NCBI GenBank assembly: GCA_017437145.1
Contig: JAFSBT010000003.1
Coordinates: 310,001 to 374,000 of the forward strand
Length of the DNA stretch: 64,000 bases
Source: Clostridia bacterium
Lineage (GTDB): Bacteria; Bacillota; Clostridia; TANB77; CAG-508
Direction: 5' to 3'
The notes under the pieces were generated by a model, which worked only from the letters and a program-made list of their open reading frames with translations, had not been told where the DNA came from and made no database searches. Positions 43,172 through 53,769 of the stretch are shown here, one piece after another (positions within the stretch are counted from its first letter, which is position 1; every line of letters begins with the position of its first letter). The translations under genes and the position numbers were made by a program.

Positions 43172-44281
43172 TTATCTTGTATTTTCATCTTTATTTTTTT
43201 GCTTATCAAACTCACTAATAGTTTTTGAATTTTTTCCTCTTATCATATCAAAAAACTTAAACAACTTTCCTTTAATACCTTCATATTCTGGTTGTCTTAT
43301 AGCTACCTCTGTGCATCTCCTTAAATCTTGAAGCCACTTTTCTGTATCATTTTTTTGATAATCTCCAGAGTTTATTGTTTCATGATTTCTTTCCTTCATC
43401 CTATCATCCATTTGTATTGAGTTTATTGTATTCGTGTTTTTATTCACTGAAACATGTCCTAATACATATTTAGGATTTAATCTTGGCTGTGAAGAATCCG
43501 TTAAAATAATTTCTCTATTATTATCTACTAATGCTTTTTTAGGTATTCCAACTAAAATTATATCAACATCGTCTATACCCATATAGTTTTTATAATTTGC
43601 TCCTTTGCAAATTTGTCTTATCGCTTCTCCTGGTCTATTATAAAAACTAATATTTTTATCTAAAGTGGTTTGTATATTTTTATAATCTATGCTCTCATGT
43701 GCTCCTGAAGACAAGTGTCCAGTCAAATTTATTCCTTCTTTTTTAATTACTGCACCACTAACACTTCCCCCTGTTCTATGTATTCCTACTTGTAATTCAT
43801 CATTAGTAAATAAATCTAATAATTCACTTATCTGTTGAGCTTGTTCCATTCTTATAGTCTCAATCTCAATTTTTGATAATTGACCATTAGTATTTAATTT
43901 TTTTGATTTTTCATTTATACATAATAATTGTTGAATATCTATATACTTTATCTTTTTTTCTGAATATAACTGAAGTATTTTTCTACCAAAATCTTCCCCA
44001 AATCTATTATTTAATTCTCTAATTCCCAGTTTTTCTGCAAATTCATTTAAAGCTACTTTTTCTTCTTTTTCTAAGTTTCCCAACGAATCAATCAATAACC
44101 TATCGACAAATTCAGCACTACATTCTACTTCTTCAAGAAAATCCATAAATACATCTAAGTCACCTTTTTTGTATGCCATTTGATATGCACTTATAAAATT
44201 CTGGTCTTTATTTATCAATTTTGCATATTTATCTTTTTGTTTTAATATATACCTATCACTTTTTTTCTTTTGTTGTGCCAT
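43172..44281 (-). CDS. Unknown protein, possible ADP-ribosyltransferase-like fold
   Basis: The 369-residue protein has a helical N-terminal half (FISAYQMAYKKGDLDVFMDF, LINKDQ, LNEFAEKLGIREL). A C-terminal half begins near residue 160 with VGIHRTGGSVSGAVIKKEGI then NLTGHLSSGA. It continues with NISFYNRPGEAIRQICKGA and a late VDIILVGIPKKA. A His followed by Thr-Gly, a G-[IL] turn and a Tyr further on recalls ADP-ribosyltransferase or PARP-like folds; I cannot confirm it. There is no signal peptide. Confidence 0.55.
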   Translation of the reverse strand: MAQQKKKSDRYILKQKDKYAKLINKDQNFISAYQMAYKKGDLDVFMDFLEEVECSAEFVDRLLIDSLGNLEKEEKVALNEFAEKLGIRELNNRFGEDFGRKILQLYSEKKIKYIDIQQLLCINEKSKKLNTNGQLSKIEIETIRMEQAQQISELLDLFTNDELQVGIHRTGGSVSGAVIKKEGINLTGHLSSGAHESIDYKNIQTTLDKNISFYNRPGEAIRQICKGANYKNYMGIDDVDIILVGIPKKALVDNNREIILTDSSQPRLNPKYVLGHVSVNKNTNTINSIQMDDRMKERNHETINSGDYQKNDTEKWLQDLRRCTEVAIRQPEYEGIKGKLFKFFDMIRGKNSKTISEFDKQKNKDENTR

Positions 44282-44314
44282 AGTTCCTCCATATATTTTT
44301 TTATCATTATAAAA

Positions 44315-45046
44315 CTATACATATAATTTTATAATTGCATTTTCAATTTCTGTTTCTTTATTTTTTATAACAATTATATCTTCATTATCATTTATTTCTG
44401 AATATTTACAAACAATCTCTTCATTAGGTTTAATTTCATTTTTGTATGATATTTCAATATTGTTAAATTTTTTATTATTATAAACTTCCTCTGGTAAAGT
44501 TTCATAAGCAAAGTCTAAATAATTTAAATTATTTACATGATGATTAGTATCTATATCTCTTCTTTGAACTTTATAGTTAAACTCATTTTCATAACTTTCT
44601 GCTTCTTTAATTTTTGTAAATTTATAATTAGAAAAAACCTCTTCCTCATGTATTGTATGTAGCCTAACAAATCTATCCTCTACTTTTTTCGCTGTTTTAT
44701 TTTTAACATCCATCAAAATCCATCTTGAAGTTGCTATTGCTATTTTTTCACCTTGTTCATTTAAAATTTCAAAATCACGATAATAATATAATTTATCTAT
44801 TTTTCTTACCCATGTTTTTACAATTATATCCTCATTATATTTAGGTTTATTTATAACATTAAGCTTCCAGTTTGTTATTATCCAACCTAAATTTTCTTTT
44901 GCAAGTTCTTCTAGGCCACACCCCATTTCATCTGAATGCATTCCCGCTATTTTTTGCAAATATTTTAAAATACTTTTATCTGTAGCTTTTCTATCTTCTC
45001 CAATATCATAATATTCAACTTTAAAAATTCTTTCAAATTTAGACAC
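44315..45046 (-). CDS. Acyl-ACP thioesterase
   Basis: This 243-residue protein has two hotdog domains with the family markers WIITNWKLNVINKPKYNEDI, TWVRKIDKLYYYRDFEIL and the catalytic segment RDIDTNHHVNNLNYLDFAYE. It releases fatty acids from acyl carrier protein. It lies upstream of the 369-residue unknown in the same direction. The start follows GAGGTAATGAGAAG. Confidence 0.92.
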   Translation of the reverse strand: MSKFERIFKVEYYDIGEDRKATDKSILKYLQKIAGMHSDEMGCGLEELAKENLGWIITNWKLNVINKPKYNEDIIVKTWVRKIDKLYYYRDFEILNEQGEKIAIATSRWILMDVKNKTAKKVEDRFVRLHTIHEEEVFSNYKFTKIKEAESYENEFNYKVQRRDIDTNHHVNNLNYLDFAYETLPEEVYNNKKFNNIEISYKNEIKPNEEIVCKYSEINDNEDIIVIKNKETEIENAIIKLYV

Positions 45047-45115
45047 TTCTCATTACCTCTTTTCTGATTTGAATTATATCATACTTTTATTTTTTATAGC
45101 AAGTTTTTATAAAAT

Positions 45116-45144
45116 TTGCTTTTTTATGTAAATTATGTTATACT
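45116..45144 (+). promoter_or_regulatory. Predicted promoter of the 125-residue cassette
   Basis: TTGCTT, 17 bases, TATACT, with AGAAGGAGG about 25 bases further on. Confidence 0.65.
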
Positions 45145-45180
45145 ATAATAGACAAAAAAAAATAGAAGGAGGATTACATC

Positions 45181-45558
45181 ATGGTAATCGCATTTGTCAC
45201 TTTTCTCCTCGCCCGCGTGGGCATCAACCTCACACTTAATTGGGTAATTGGCAACTCTGTTGCTATATATACCCTTTTGGCCTTACTTATTTTTGGAGGT
45301 CTGGCGATGACTTTAATCCCTGGCTCGGGAAATCGCCCCTCACCCTTCAGAAGATGGGGATGGCTCTGCTTTGTAGCTGCGGTGCTTGGCTACGTTGCAG
45401 TAAGTGTGTTAGCGCCTTTCACTCAGACTGTATCCATTGTCCTTGCGATTCTGGTTGCAGTTGTGGTTCTTGTAATCTCTAAAAGAGCAATCTTTAGATG
45501 GTTGCATAACCACGGTGAAATACCTTCTTGGGCAACGTGGATTTTGAGACTTATTTAA
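45181..45558 (+). CDS. Foreign-looking small membrane protein cassette
   Basis: The 125-residue protein has three or four membrane helices (VIAFVTFLLARVGINLTL, AIYTLLALLIFGGLAMTL, GWLCFVAAVLGYVAVSVL, IVLAILVAVVVLVI) and a short basic loop NRPSPFRRW. I do not recognise a family. Codons such as CTC, GTG, GCC and GGC are frequent, unlike the native genes. It has its own promoter, a strong AGAAGGAGG site and a terminator. It sits alone between the thioesterase and the giant activase genes. Confidence 0.75.
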   Translation: MVIAFVTFLLARVGINLTLNWVIGNSVAIYTLLALLIFGGLAMTLIPGSGNRPSPFRRWGWLCFVAAVLGYVAVSVLAPFTQTVSIVLAILVAVVVLVISKRAIFRWLHNHGEIPSWATWILRLI

Positions 45559-45601
45559 CAGTCTCCCCTCGTTTCTCCCCAAGGATCCCCTCGCGGGGAA
45601 A

Positions 45602-45656
45602 GAAAGTCTTAACTATACAGGTCTCATTTGCCATAATAGTGAGGCTTTCTTTTTTT
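45602..45656 (+). terminator. Likely terminator of the 125-residue cassette
   Basis: AGAAAGTC pairs with GGCTTTCT, which is followed by six more T's; an inner CTCA/TGAG stem lies between. A C-rich hairpin (TTTCTCCCC/GGGGAAAGAAA) just before it may also contribute. Confidence 0.55.
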
Positions 45657-45687
45657 GGTATATAGCAACCTCTTAAAATCAAAAAAA

Positions 45688-45729
45688 GAAGACCATTTCA
45701 TAGATTTGTAATTCTACAAAAAGGTCTTC
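45688..45729 (-). terminator. Terminator of the giant activase gene
   Basis: GAAGACC and GGTCTTC flank an A/T loop and a T run follows on the minus strand. Confidence 0.8.
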
Positions 45730-45752
45730 ACTTAACTTACACACATATCTAT

Positions 45753-48700
45753 TTATACTATTATTTTTTGTAAATCATATAACTCATTTTCCTTGTTTAA
45801 AGCCTTTAATTCATTCTTCTTGTTTTTTAAATTATCTTTTGCAACTGTCATTAAAAGTTTTATTCTATTAGTTTGATTAGTTTCGCTTGCTCCTGGATCA
45901 TAATCAACTGCAGCTATATTTGCATCCATATATTTATTTCTAATAGCTTTTATAACTCCTTTTCCAACTATATGATTTGGTAAACATGCAAATGGTTGTA
46001 AACAAACTATGTTATTTATCCCTTCTTGCATAAACTCTACCATTTCTGCTGTTAGCAACCATCCTTCTCCAGTTTGGTTTCCAGTTGATAAAATATCTTC
46101 CACTTCAATTGCTAATTTATTTATATCACAAGGTTTTAAATATCCTTTATTAGATCCTTCCAATGCCTTCTTATAATCTTTTTCAATTATATCAACAAAA
46201 TTTAAAACAACACTATAAATATTAGCTTCCATTTTTGATGATTTTAATAATTTGTATTTTTCAATGCTATTTTTTATCACATATTTAACAAATCCCATCA
46301 GTTCTGGCATGACAACTTCTGCGCCTTCTTTTTCTAATAATTCTTCTGTATAGTTGTTTCCAAATGGATGATATTTAATTAATATTTCGCCTACAATACC
46401 TACTTTTGGTTTTTCTAAACTTTTATTCCACTCTATTTTTTCGAATTCTTCAATTATTTTATACAAACTATTATTAAATTCTTTTGCACCTGATTTACAA
46501 ACTAATTCCTTGCATTTATTCATCCATTTTCTATATAGCTTATCTGTCTCTCCCGCATTTTTCTCGTATGCTCTGTTTTTATGTAATACTGTTTGAAGTA
46601 AATCTCCATATATAACAGCTCTTACAAGTTTTTTTAATAATGGTAAAGTAATTTTAAATCCAGGATTTTTTTCTAGACCAGCAAAACTAAATGAAATTAC
46701 TGGAACATTTTCAAATCCTGCATCTTTTAATGCCTTCCTTATGAATCCGATATAATTAGTTGCTCTACATCCTCCACCTGTTTGTGATATCATAAGTGCA
46801 GTTTTATTAATATCATATTCTCCTGATTTTAAAGCCTCAATCATTTGACCTGTAGTTAGTATTGATGGATAACAAGCATCATTATTAACATGTTTTAAAC
46901 CAACTTCTACTGTATCCATCGTACACTCTTTTAATACTTTTACATTATATCCAGCAGAATTTAATACCGCTTCTAAAAGTTCAAAATGAATTGGGGCCAT
47001 TTGTGGTATTAAAATTGTATAATCTTTCTTCATTTCTTTAGTAAATATTTTTTTATCAATTTCATATTTTTCATCATTTTTATTTTCTATATTGCATCTA
47101 TTGTTCATACTTGCTATTAAAGAACGTATTCGTATTCTAATTGCTCCTAAATTATTAATTTCATCTATTTTTATTAATGTGTACATCTTATTATAGCTTG
47201 CAAGAATTTCTTCTGCTTGGTCTGTAGTAACTGCATCTACTCCACATCCAAAAGAATTTAACTGTACAAGTTCTAAATTATCTGTTTTACCAACAAAATC
47301 CGCTGCAGCATATAATCTTGTATGGAACATCCATTGATCAACAACTCTAATTGGTCTTTTTATACTTCCAAGATGAGAAACACTATCTTCAGTAAGTACT
47401 GCTAGCCCAAGACTTGTAATCATTTTATCAATACCATGATTAACTTCCGTATCCAAATGATATGGTCTACCTGCTAATACAATACCTTTTGTACCTGTTT
47501 CTTTTAAATAATCTAAAGTTTCTTCACCTTTTCTCTTTATGTCTTCTCTAAATTTATTATATTCTTCTTCTGCTGCTACAATTGCTTGTTTTAATTCTTT
47601 AGATGTAAAATTATATTTTTTAAATTCTTCGATTTCTAAAATTCTTTTTTCTAGTCCTTTTTTATTAAATGGTAAAAATGGATTTATAAATTTTATATTT
47701 TTCTCTTTTAATTCTTCCATATTATTCTTTAAATTTTCAGAATATGAAATAACTATTGGACAATTAAAATTATTATTTGCGTTTTTATCTTCTTTTCTTG
47801 AATACATTATACATGGATAAAATATTGTATCAACACCTTTTTCTATAAGACTTATAACATGTCCATGTGATAATTTTGCAGGGTAACAAACTGATTCTGA
47901 TGGGATACTTTCCATTCCTTTTTCATATGTTTTTCTATTTGTTTTCTCAGATAATATTACTCTAAATCCTAATTTTGTAAATAATGTAAACCAGAAAGGA
48001 TAGTCTTCATACATATTTAAAACTCTTGGAATTCCAATTGTACCTCTTGTAGCATCTTTTTCTTCTAATGGTTTATAATTAAATAATCTATCATATTTGT
48101 ATTGATATAAATTAGGAATATCTTTTTTTTCTTTTTCAATTCCTGCACCTTTTTCACAGCGATTTCCTGATATGAATTTCTTTCCATTAGAAAATTGATT
48201 TATTGTTATTAAACACTTATTTTCGCATCCTTTACATCTTGTATGCATTACATTTATTTTTAAATTTTCTATTTCTTCATCTTTTAATATTGTTGATTTA
48301 TAATTTTCTATATTTTTTATTTCAAATTTTTCTTTCGCTATTAAAGCTATACCATAAGCTCCCATAAGTCCTGCTATATCTGGTCTTATTACCTCTTTTC
48401 CAACAATCATTTCAAAAGCTCTTAAAACTGCATCATTATAGAATGTTCCCCCTTGTACAACTATATTTTCTCCTAATGTCTCAACATCTCTTATTTTCAT
48501 AACTTTTTGTATTGCATTTTTTATTATTGAATATGAAAGTCCTGCTGATATGTCCCCTACAGAATAGCCTTCTTTTTGAGCTTGTTTTATTTTTGAATTC
48601 ATAAATACAGTACACCTTGATCCCAAATCTACAGGTTTTCTTGAATCTATTGCTTGTCTTACAAATTCACTCATATTTAAATTTAAACTTTTTGCAAATG

Positions 48701-50054
48701 TTTCTAAAAAAGACCCACATCCTGATGAACAAGCTTCATTTAGCATAATATTATCTATAGCACCATTTTTAATTTTTATATATTTCATATCTTGTCCACC
48801 AATGTCAACAATACTTGTTGCATTTGGCATAAATTTCTTTGCAGCAGTATAATGCGCTATTGTTTCTATCTCTCCTACTTCTATATTTAATGCTGCTTGA
48901 ATTAATTTTTCACCATATCCTGTAATTCCACTATTAGCTATATATGTATCTTCTGGCATTTGAATATATAATTTTTTTAGCATATTTATAACATTTTCTA
49001 ATGGTTTTCCTTCATTACTTTTATATGCAGAATATAAAAGGCTTCCTTTTTCATCAATTACAACTAATTTACTTGTTGTAGAACCTGCATCAATTCCTAA
49101 AAAACATTTTCCTTTATGTTTTTTTAAGTCTTTTCTTTCTATTGTATTTTTACCATGTCTTTTTTGAAATTCTCTATATTCTTCATCTATTGTAAATAAT
49201 GGTTTCAAATGGTCTTCTGTATTATCTTTGTAATTTTTTAATAATTCCATTTTACCTTTCAACTTTTCTACTGATATTGCATGCTCAGCAACAGATTCTA
49301 TTGCAGCACCTTTTGCAACCAAAAGATGGGCATCATTTGGAAATATTATTTCTTCGTCACTTAAATTTAATGTTTCTATAAATCTTTTTCTTAATTCTGA
49401 TAAATAACTTAAAGGTCCTCCTAAAAATGCAACATTTCCTTTTATTGGTCTACCACAAGCAAGTCCACTTATTGTTTGATTTACAACTGCTTGGAATATA
49501 GAAGCGGCTATATCCTCTTTTGCTGCTCCTTCATTTAAAAGTGGTTGCACATCAGTTTTCGCAAAAACTCCACATCTTGATGCTATTGGATATATAGTTT
49601 TATATTCTTTAGCTAATTCATTTAAACCTATTGTATCTGTATTTAACAGTGTTGCCATTTGGTCTAAAAATGCTCCTGTTCCACCTGCACATGTACCATT
49701 CATTCTTTGTTCAATAGATTTATCAAAATAAATTATTTTTGCATCTTCTCCGCCTAACTCAATTGCTACATCTGTTTTTGGTATATATCTTTCTATAGCT
49801 CTTTTACAAGCAATAACTTCTTGAATAAAAGTCATGCTCAAAAACTCAGATACAGATAATGCTCCTGATCCTGTTAATGCAATTGTCATTTCTTCATTTG
49901 GATATTTTTCTGTTAAACTTTCTAAAACTTCATATATAGTTTTTCTTGTATCAGAAAAATGTCTTTTATATGCACTATAAATTTCATTCAAATTTTCATC
50001 CATTACTACTATTTTTACTGTTGTAGAACCTACATCTAATCCTATATGTAACAT
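45753..50054 (-). CDS. Giant 2-hydroxyacyl-CoA dehydratase activase-related protein
   Basis: The 1433-residue protein joins two BadF/BadG/HgdC-type ASKHA ATPase domains, a DUF2229 region and an HgdB-like region. Domain 1 (residues 1-260) opens [16 protein letters not shown] and has [14 protein letters not shown]. Domain 2 (about 315-580) opens [16 protein letters not shown] and has [15 protein letters not shown] Cys-rich segment CKGCENKC lies near 610. Later come [26 protein letters not shown] and [14 protein letters not shown]. These proteins carry 4Fe-4S clusters and ATP-driven electron transfer; the substrate of this widespread clostridial form is unknown. It appears to be a single-gene unit. 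Confidence 0.92.
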   Translation of the reverse strand: MLHIGLDVGSTTVKIVVMDENLNEIYSAYKRHFSDTRKTIYEVLESLTEKYPNEEMTIALTGSGALSVSEFLSMTFIQEVIACKRAIERYIPKTDVAIELGGEDAKIIYFDKSIEQRMNGTCAGGTGAFLDQMATLLNTDTIGLNELAKEYKTIYPIASRCGVFAKTDVQPLLNEGAAKEDIAASIFQAVVNQTISGLACGRPIKGNVAFLGGPLSYLSELRKRFIETLNLSDEEIIFPNDAHLLVAKGAAIESVAEHAISVEKLKGKMELLKNYKDNTEDHLKPLFTIDEEYREFQKRHGKNTIERKDLKKHKGKCFLGIDAGSTTSKLVVIDEKGSLLYSAYKSNEGKPLENVINMLKKLYIQMPEDTYIANSGITGYGEKLIQAALNIEVGEIETIAHYTAAKKFMPNATSIVDIGGQDMKYIKIKNGAIDNIMLNEACSSGCGSFLETFAKSLNLNMSEFVRQAIDSRKPVDLGSRCTVFMNSKIKQAQKEGYSVGDISAGLSYSIIKNAIQKVMKIRDVETLGENIVVQGGTFYNDAVLRAFEMIVGKEVIRPDIAGLMGAYGIALIAKEKFEIKNIENYKSTILKDEEIENLKINVMHTRCKGCENKCLITINQFSNGKKFISGNRCEKGAGIEKEKKDIPNLYQYKYDRLFNYKPLEEKDATRGTIGIPRVLNMYEDYPFWFTLFTKLGFRVILSEKTNRKTYEKGMESIPSESVCYPAKLSHGHVISLIEKGVDTIFYPCIMYSRKEDKNANNNFNCPIVISYSENLKNNMEELKEKNIKFINPFLPFNKKGLEKRILEIEEFKKYNFTSKELKQAIVAAEEEYNKFREDIKRKGEETLDYLKETGTKGIVLAGRPYHLDTEVNHGIDKMITSLGLAVLTEDSVSHLGSIKRPIRVVDQWMFHTRLYAAADFVGKTDNLELVQLNSFGCGVDAVTTDQAEEILASYNKMYTLIKIDEINNLGAIRIRIRSLIASMNNRCNIENKNDEKYEIDKKIFTKEMKKDYTILIPQMAPIHFELLEAVLNSAGYNVKVLKECTMDTVEVGLKHVNNDACYPSILTTGQMIEALKSGEYDINKTALMISQTGGGCRATNYIGFIRKALKDAGFENVPVISFSFAGLEKNPGFKITLPLLKKLVRAVIYGDLLQTVLHKNRAYEKNAGETDKLYRKWMNKCKELVCKSGAKEFNNSLYKIIEEFEKIEWNKSLEKPKVGIVGEILIKYHPFGNNYTEELLEKEGAEVVMPELMGFVKYVIKNSIEKYKLLKSSKMEANIYSVVLNFVDIIEKDYKKALEGSNKGYLKPCDINKLAIEVEDILSTGNQTGEGWLLTAEMVEFMQEGINNIVCLQPFACLPNHIVGKGVIKAIRNKYMDANIAAVDYDPGASETNQTNRIKLLMTVAKDNLKNKKNELKALNKENELYDLQKIIV

Positions 50055-50151
50055 TTTTTTCGTCCTTTCTTAATTCCAAATTCAATTTTAAAACTCAAAT
50101 TTATAATAATACGGTTGTATATCTTTATAAATAGCATCCATGTAAATTATC

Positions 50152-50889
50152 TCACCGATTATTTGCTTTTAATTTTAAATTTGGGAATGTTCTTATCATC
50201 TTTTTGTTTGAAAAAATTTTTTCCTGTATTTTATTAAATACATCTTTTTCTAGAACTTGTTTATAATCATATATATATTTATCCTTATTTTCTATATTTA
50301 AATTATAAGTATATACAGTTCTCGCAAAAAATATTTTAACACCTATAGTAGTTAAAAGTCCATCAATTAATAAAAATATTATTAATATTGCTACAAAAGC
50401 TTTTAACCATTTTGTTGAAATTTTTGTTTTTAACTTATTAAATATCTTATCAATTAGCGGATTAAGATGTTTCATTAAATAAAGAGCCAATAATCCCCAA
50501 AACAAAGAATATGTTAAACAAATTCTTCCATTTATATTTAAAAATCTATCTGAATAATCCCACCAATTTACATTTAATATTAATTCTGCTAAATAGCTTA
50601 TTAAATATTCTATTATTGCACCAATTATACATCCTCCAAAAAACAATGTATAATTATTTTTCTTAAGTGGTTGAAGTGATAATATCATAACTACTGCCCC
50701 AAGACCATATATTGGACAAACTGGTCCATATAAAAAACCTTGTCTACTCTCTAATGTTCCTTTAGTTACAAATCCATATATTGTTTCTACTATGAATCCC
50801 AACACACAATATACTATGAAATATGAGAAAATTCTCCATATACTAATTCCTGCAATTTTAAAAGTTCTTTTTTCTTTCATATCATCCAT
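50152..50889 (-). CDS. Putative ABC-transporter permease, CmpB-type
   Basis: The 245-residue protein has six membrane helices and the pattern IWRIFSYFIVYCVLGFIVET, SRQGFLYGPVCPIYGLGAV and INGRICLTYSLFWGLLAL, which matches the ABC_trans_CmpB family found in many Firmicutes as a stand-alone membrane protein. No ATPase gene is nearby, so transport is unproven. The start follows AGGAGAAAAAT. Confidence 0.8.
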   Translation of the reverse strand: MDDMKEKRTFKIAGISIWRIFSYFIVYCVLGFIVETIYGFVTKGTLESRQGFLYGPVCPIYGLGAVVMILSLQPLKKNNYTLFFGGCIIGAIIEYLISYLAELILNVNWWDYSDRFLNINGRICLTYSLFWGLLALYLMKHLNPLIDKIFNKLKTKISTKWLKAFVAILIIFLLIDGLLTTIGVKIFFARTVYTYNLNIENKDKYIYDYKQVLEKDVFNKIQEKIFSNKKMIRTFPNLKLKANNR

Positions 50890-50912
50890 ATTTTTCTCCT
50901 AATTTTACATAT

Positions 50913-50942
50913 TATAGGAGCGAACTGTGTTCGCCCTTACAC
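50913..50942. repeat. Palindromic intergenic repeat
   Basis: ATAGGAGCGAACTGTGTTCG followed by CCCTTACA. Confidence 0.8.
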
Positions 50943-50972
50943 ATTTATAAAATTCTATCATATATTTATAAT

Positions 50973-52061
50973 TTATAAATTATTAGGCAACTCTATTGTA
51001 AATGTTGTACCTTGTCCTTCTTTGCTTTTTACACTTATTCTCCCTTTTGATAATTCTATTATTCTTTTTACAATAGCAAGTCCTAAACCCACTCCTTTTT
51101 CAGAATGAGTTTTGTCTGATTGATAAAATCTATCAAATATTTTATTACATTCTTTTTCATTCATACCTTGCCCATAATCTTTTATTTCTACTATAAGATT
51201 TTCATCTGTTTTTTTCATTCTTATATCTATTTGAGTATCTTTTTTAGAATATTTTATAGCATTTTCTATTAAATTCATCCATACTTGAAATAAAAGTTCT
51301 TTGTCACCATAAATCTTATCTTCTTTTAAAGTAACATTAAAATTTAAGTGTTTTTCTTTCCATTTTGGTTCTAATACACTTATTGTTCTTCTTATTTGTT
51401 CAGCTATACAAACTTCCTCTTTTTTATTTAATCTTTCTTGATTCTCAAGTTTTGCAAGTTTTAAAATATTTGTAGATAAATATAATAACCTATCTGCTTC
51501 TTCTTTAATTATTCCAGAATATTCTTTTCTTTCTTCACTTGATAAATCATCATCTTCTAATAGTTCAGCAAATCCTTGTATTGAACTTATTGGCGTTTTG
51601 ATTTCATGTGATATATTATTTATAAAATCCTTTTGTAGAAGTTCTATACTATTTAATTCTTTTACCATTTTATTAAAATTATGTGTTAACTCTCCTATTT
51701 CATCTTTTCTTTCTGTTTCTAGATGAACAGTAAAGTCTCCTTCTGCAACTTTTTTTGTTGCTTCAGTTATTTTTTCAATTGGTTTTAACATTTTTCTTAC
51801 AATATTAGATAATATTAATGTGGCTGTAATTATTAAACTTAGAATTAACAATCTAATACTTCGATTTGACACCTGTAACAATTCTTTAGCTTCTACTTTT
51901 TGTATGACATTTATTTCTATTAATTTCATATTTATAGAATTATGTACAAATACATAAAAAAAAGTAGCTGTTATAATCATAATAATTAAAATATATATAA
52001 TTGAAGTTTTTATAATTTTTCTTTGTACAGAACCCTTTTTCCCAAAAAATTTTTTCAACAT
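50973..52061 (-). CDS. Sensor histidine kinase
   Basis: This 362-residue kinase has two membrane helices (15-37 and 68-87) with only a short loop between them, and a HAMP segment (LKPIEKITEATKKVAEGDFT). The phospho-acceptor is ISHEIKTPISSIQGF, and ATP-binding boxes NLIENAIKYSK, DYGQGMN and GVGLGLAIVKRI follow. The small extracellular part suggests it senses membrane or internal signals. It is transcribed just after its response regulator. Confidence 0.95.
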   Translation of the reverse strand: MLKKFFGKKGSVQRKIIKTSIIYILIIMIITATFFYVFVHNSINMKLIEINVIQKVEAKELLQVSNRSIRLLILSLIITATLILSNIVRKMLKPIEKITEATKKVAEGDFTVHLETERKDEIGELTHNFNKMVKELNSIELLQKDFINNISHEIKTPISSIQGFAELLEDDDLSSEERKEYSGIIKEEADRLLYLSTNILKLAKLENQERLNKKEEVCIAEQIRRTISVLEPKWKEKHLNFNVTLKEDKIYGDKELLFQVWMNLIENAIKYSKKDTQIDIRMKKTDENLIVEIKDYGQGMNEKECNKIFDRFYQSDKTHSEKGVGLGLAIVKRIIELSKGRISVKSKEGQGTTFTIELPNNL

Positions 52062-52068
52062 AATTAAT

Positions 52069-52746
52069 TTAATCCTTTTTTATTATCGCTTTATATCCAA
52101 TCCCTCTAATTGTTACAATTTCAAATTCTCTAACGTTCTTTAATTTTTCTCTAACTCTTTTTATATGTACATCCACCGTTCTATAATCTGAATCGCTCTC
52201 TAATCCCCATATTTCCTCTATTAATTCTTGTCTTGTGAATATCGTATTAGGTACACTTAAAAGCTTGTACAATAATTGAAATTCTTTTTGAGTTAACTGG
52301 TAATTATGTGTTTTATATACAACTGAAATTTGCTTATAATCTAAAATTAAATTTCCTACTATAAGTTTTGTCTCATTTGCTGCATTTGCTCTTCTTAATA
52401 AAACTTTTACTCTTAGAAGTAACTCTTCCATATTAATTGGTTTTACCATATAATCATCAGCACCTAAAAGAAAACCTTCTTTTTTATCTTCAATTGTAGA
52501 TTTTGCTGTAACTAATAAAATTGGAATAGTATAATTTGCATCCCTTAAGCTTTTTGTTAATTCATACCCATCCATTTCTTTCATCATAATATCACTTATT
52601 ATCAAATCAACATAGTTTGTATCCATTATTTCTAATGCTTCTATTCCATTTGTTGCTTCATATGTTACATATTCATTTTTCTTCAAATATGTTATCATTA
52701 ATTTTCTTAAATTTTTATCATCTTCAACAACTAAAACTTTAAACAT
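52069..52746 (-). CDS. OmpR/PhoB-family response regulator
   Basis: I chose the ATG after GAGGTGTTTG (225 residues), so the protein opens FKVLVVEDDKNLR. The receiver domain has the acidic pair VVEDD, Asp51 in LIISDIMM, the Lys in VKPI, and a winged-helix C-terminal half ending SDYRTVDVHIKRVREKL and TIRGIGYKAI. It is a pair with the kinase downstream, seven bases away; targets are unknown. Confidence 0.95.
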   Translation of the reverse strand: MFKVLVVEDDKNLRKLMITYLKKNEYVTYEATNGIEALEIMDTNYVDLIISDIMMKEMDGYELTKSLRDANYTIPILLVTAKSTIEDKKEGFLLGADDYMVKPINMEELLLRVKVLLRRANAANETKLIVGNLILDYKQISVVYKTHNYQLTQKEFQLLYKLLSVPNTIFTRQELIEEIWGLESDSDYRTVDVHIKRVREKLKNVREFEIVTIRGIGYKAIIKKD

Positions 52747-52944
52747 CAAACACCTCATAAACACCTATTAGAAGTGATAATATACAAAGCAAAAGGGGAA
52801 GATATTTGTATTTATATTTTATCACTTCTAAGGTAGTTTTATATTATCAATATTTTGTGAACTTATTATGAACTCTTTTATGTAATAGGAAAATTCGGCT
52901 TTCGTATTACATAAAACGCTATAATCACTATGTTCTTTCTTAGG

Positions 52945-53008
52945 CTTCTTCATTACATTCAAGATTTCAAATCGTCAAAAAGAAAAGTGCACAAGACTCC
53001 TTTTCTCA
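52945..53008 (+). repeat. Second dispersed repeat family, copy B
   Basis: CTTCTTCATTACATTCAAGA, then TTTCAAATCGTCAAAAAGAA and AAGTGCACAAGACTCCTTTT; the partner of the copy near 17.37 kb. Confidence 0.6.
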
Positions 53009-53112
53009 TGTAATATCAAAATTCGACAAAAATTACTTTTATATTATACTCTTTATTTCATAAAAAATCTATTGTTTTATTCGAATTAAATAATGTTTAA
53101 ACTTTCTTAACA

Positions 53113-53142
53113 CATAAAAAAAGCAGCCTTTACGGCCGCCAT
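53113..53142 (-). terminator. Terminator of the 149-residue cassette
   Basis: GCGGCC and GGCTGC pair around a short loop and seven T's follow on the minus strand. Confidence 0.85.
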
Positions 53143-53143
53143 G

Positions 53144-53593
53144 TTAATCCATATCATCAAAGAAGAAAATATGGACTCCCCTTTCTTTTTGGGGAAGAGA
53201 AAATCTCATTTCTCTTATTTTTTCTTCGTTGTTCTCCTCTCTGTAATTAATCTGTGTTGCGGAAAATGTTTTTCCAGCTAACGCTGTAATGTCACGATGT
53301 GTACATGCAACATAATTTCCGAGCTCTGCTTCAATTGCGCTTGCAAGTAATTCATCTGAGCAAATTACAAGAAGCTCTGTATGTGCAATATATAATGTGT
53401 GACCGTCGGCTGTTGTTATCTTGGTTAATAACTTCCGCATTTCAGAATATTCTTTTGACAAATATTCTGTTTCAAACAAGGATAAAACCTTATCATACTG
53501 ACGTATGATTTCTCTTCCGGTAAATTCCATAAATTTGGAAATTTCGGACTTTCTTATTTTTCTGATTGTTTTTACTGCTACTGTTCTTGACAT
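53144..53593 (-). CDS. Foreign-looking 149-residue protein of unknown function
   Basis: The soluble protein has a basic, helical N-terminus (KTIRKIRKSEISKFMEF) and a middle beta-rich part (DGHTLYIAHTELLVICSDEL, NYVACTHRDITALAG). It ends with an acidic DDMD. I do not recognise a family. Codon 53 is CGG read as Arg in SEMRKLL, unlike the native genes. The start follows GGAGGAG, and its promoter and terminator are self-contained. G+C is visibly higher than in its neighbours. Confidence 0.7.
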   Translation of the reverse strand: MSRTVAVKTIRKIRKSEISKFMEFTGREIIRQYDKVLSLFETEYLSKEYSEMRKLLTKITTADGHTLYIAHTELLVICSDELLASAIEAELGNYVACTHRDITALAGKTFSATQINYREENNEEKIREMRFSLPQKERGVHIFFFDDMD

Positions 53594-53668
53594 GGAAATT
53601 CTCCTCCATAATATTAAATTTTTGATTTTTGAAAAGGGATGCTAAAATAGTTTTTACTATATACATAT

Positions 53669-53697
53669 ATTATATCATTTTATGTTGACTCAGTCAA
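53669..53697 (-). promoter_or_regulatory. Predicted promoter of the 149-residue cassette
   Basis: TTGACT, 17 bases, TATAAT on the minus strand. Confidence 0.75.
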
Positions 53698-53721
53698 ATG
53701 ATTCGAAACTGATATAAAAAT

Positions 53722-53757
53722 AAATATGCACGTACTTTATTATACATGCATATTTTT
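53722..53757 (-). terminator. Terminator of the cotJ operon
   Basis: AAATATGCA and TGCATATTT form the arms, with T's on both sides. Confidence 0.75.
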
Positions 53758-53769
53758 ACCTTAAATTTA

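Larger units (their letters stand above)
52747..53143. other. Intergenic region with repeat element upstream of the response regulator
   Basis: No gene seen. An inverted repeat TTTTATGTAATA/TATTACATAAAA (52877-52916) and the second dispersed repeat family (52945-53008) fill much of it. The response regulator promoter presumably lies just before 52800 but is not clear. Confidence 0.45.
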
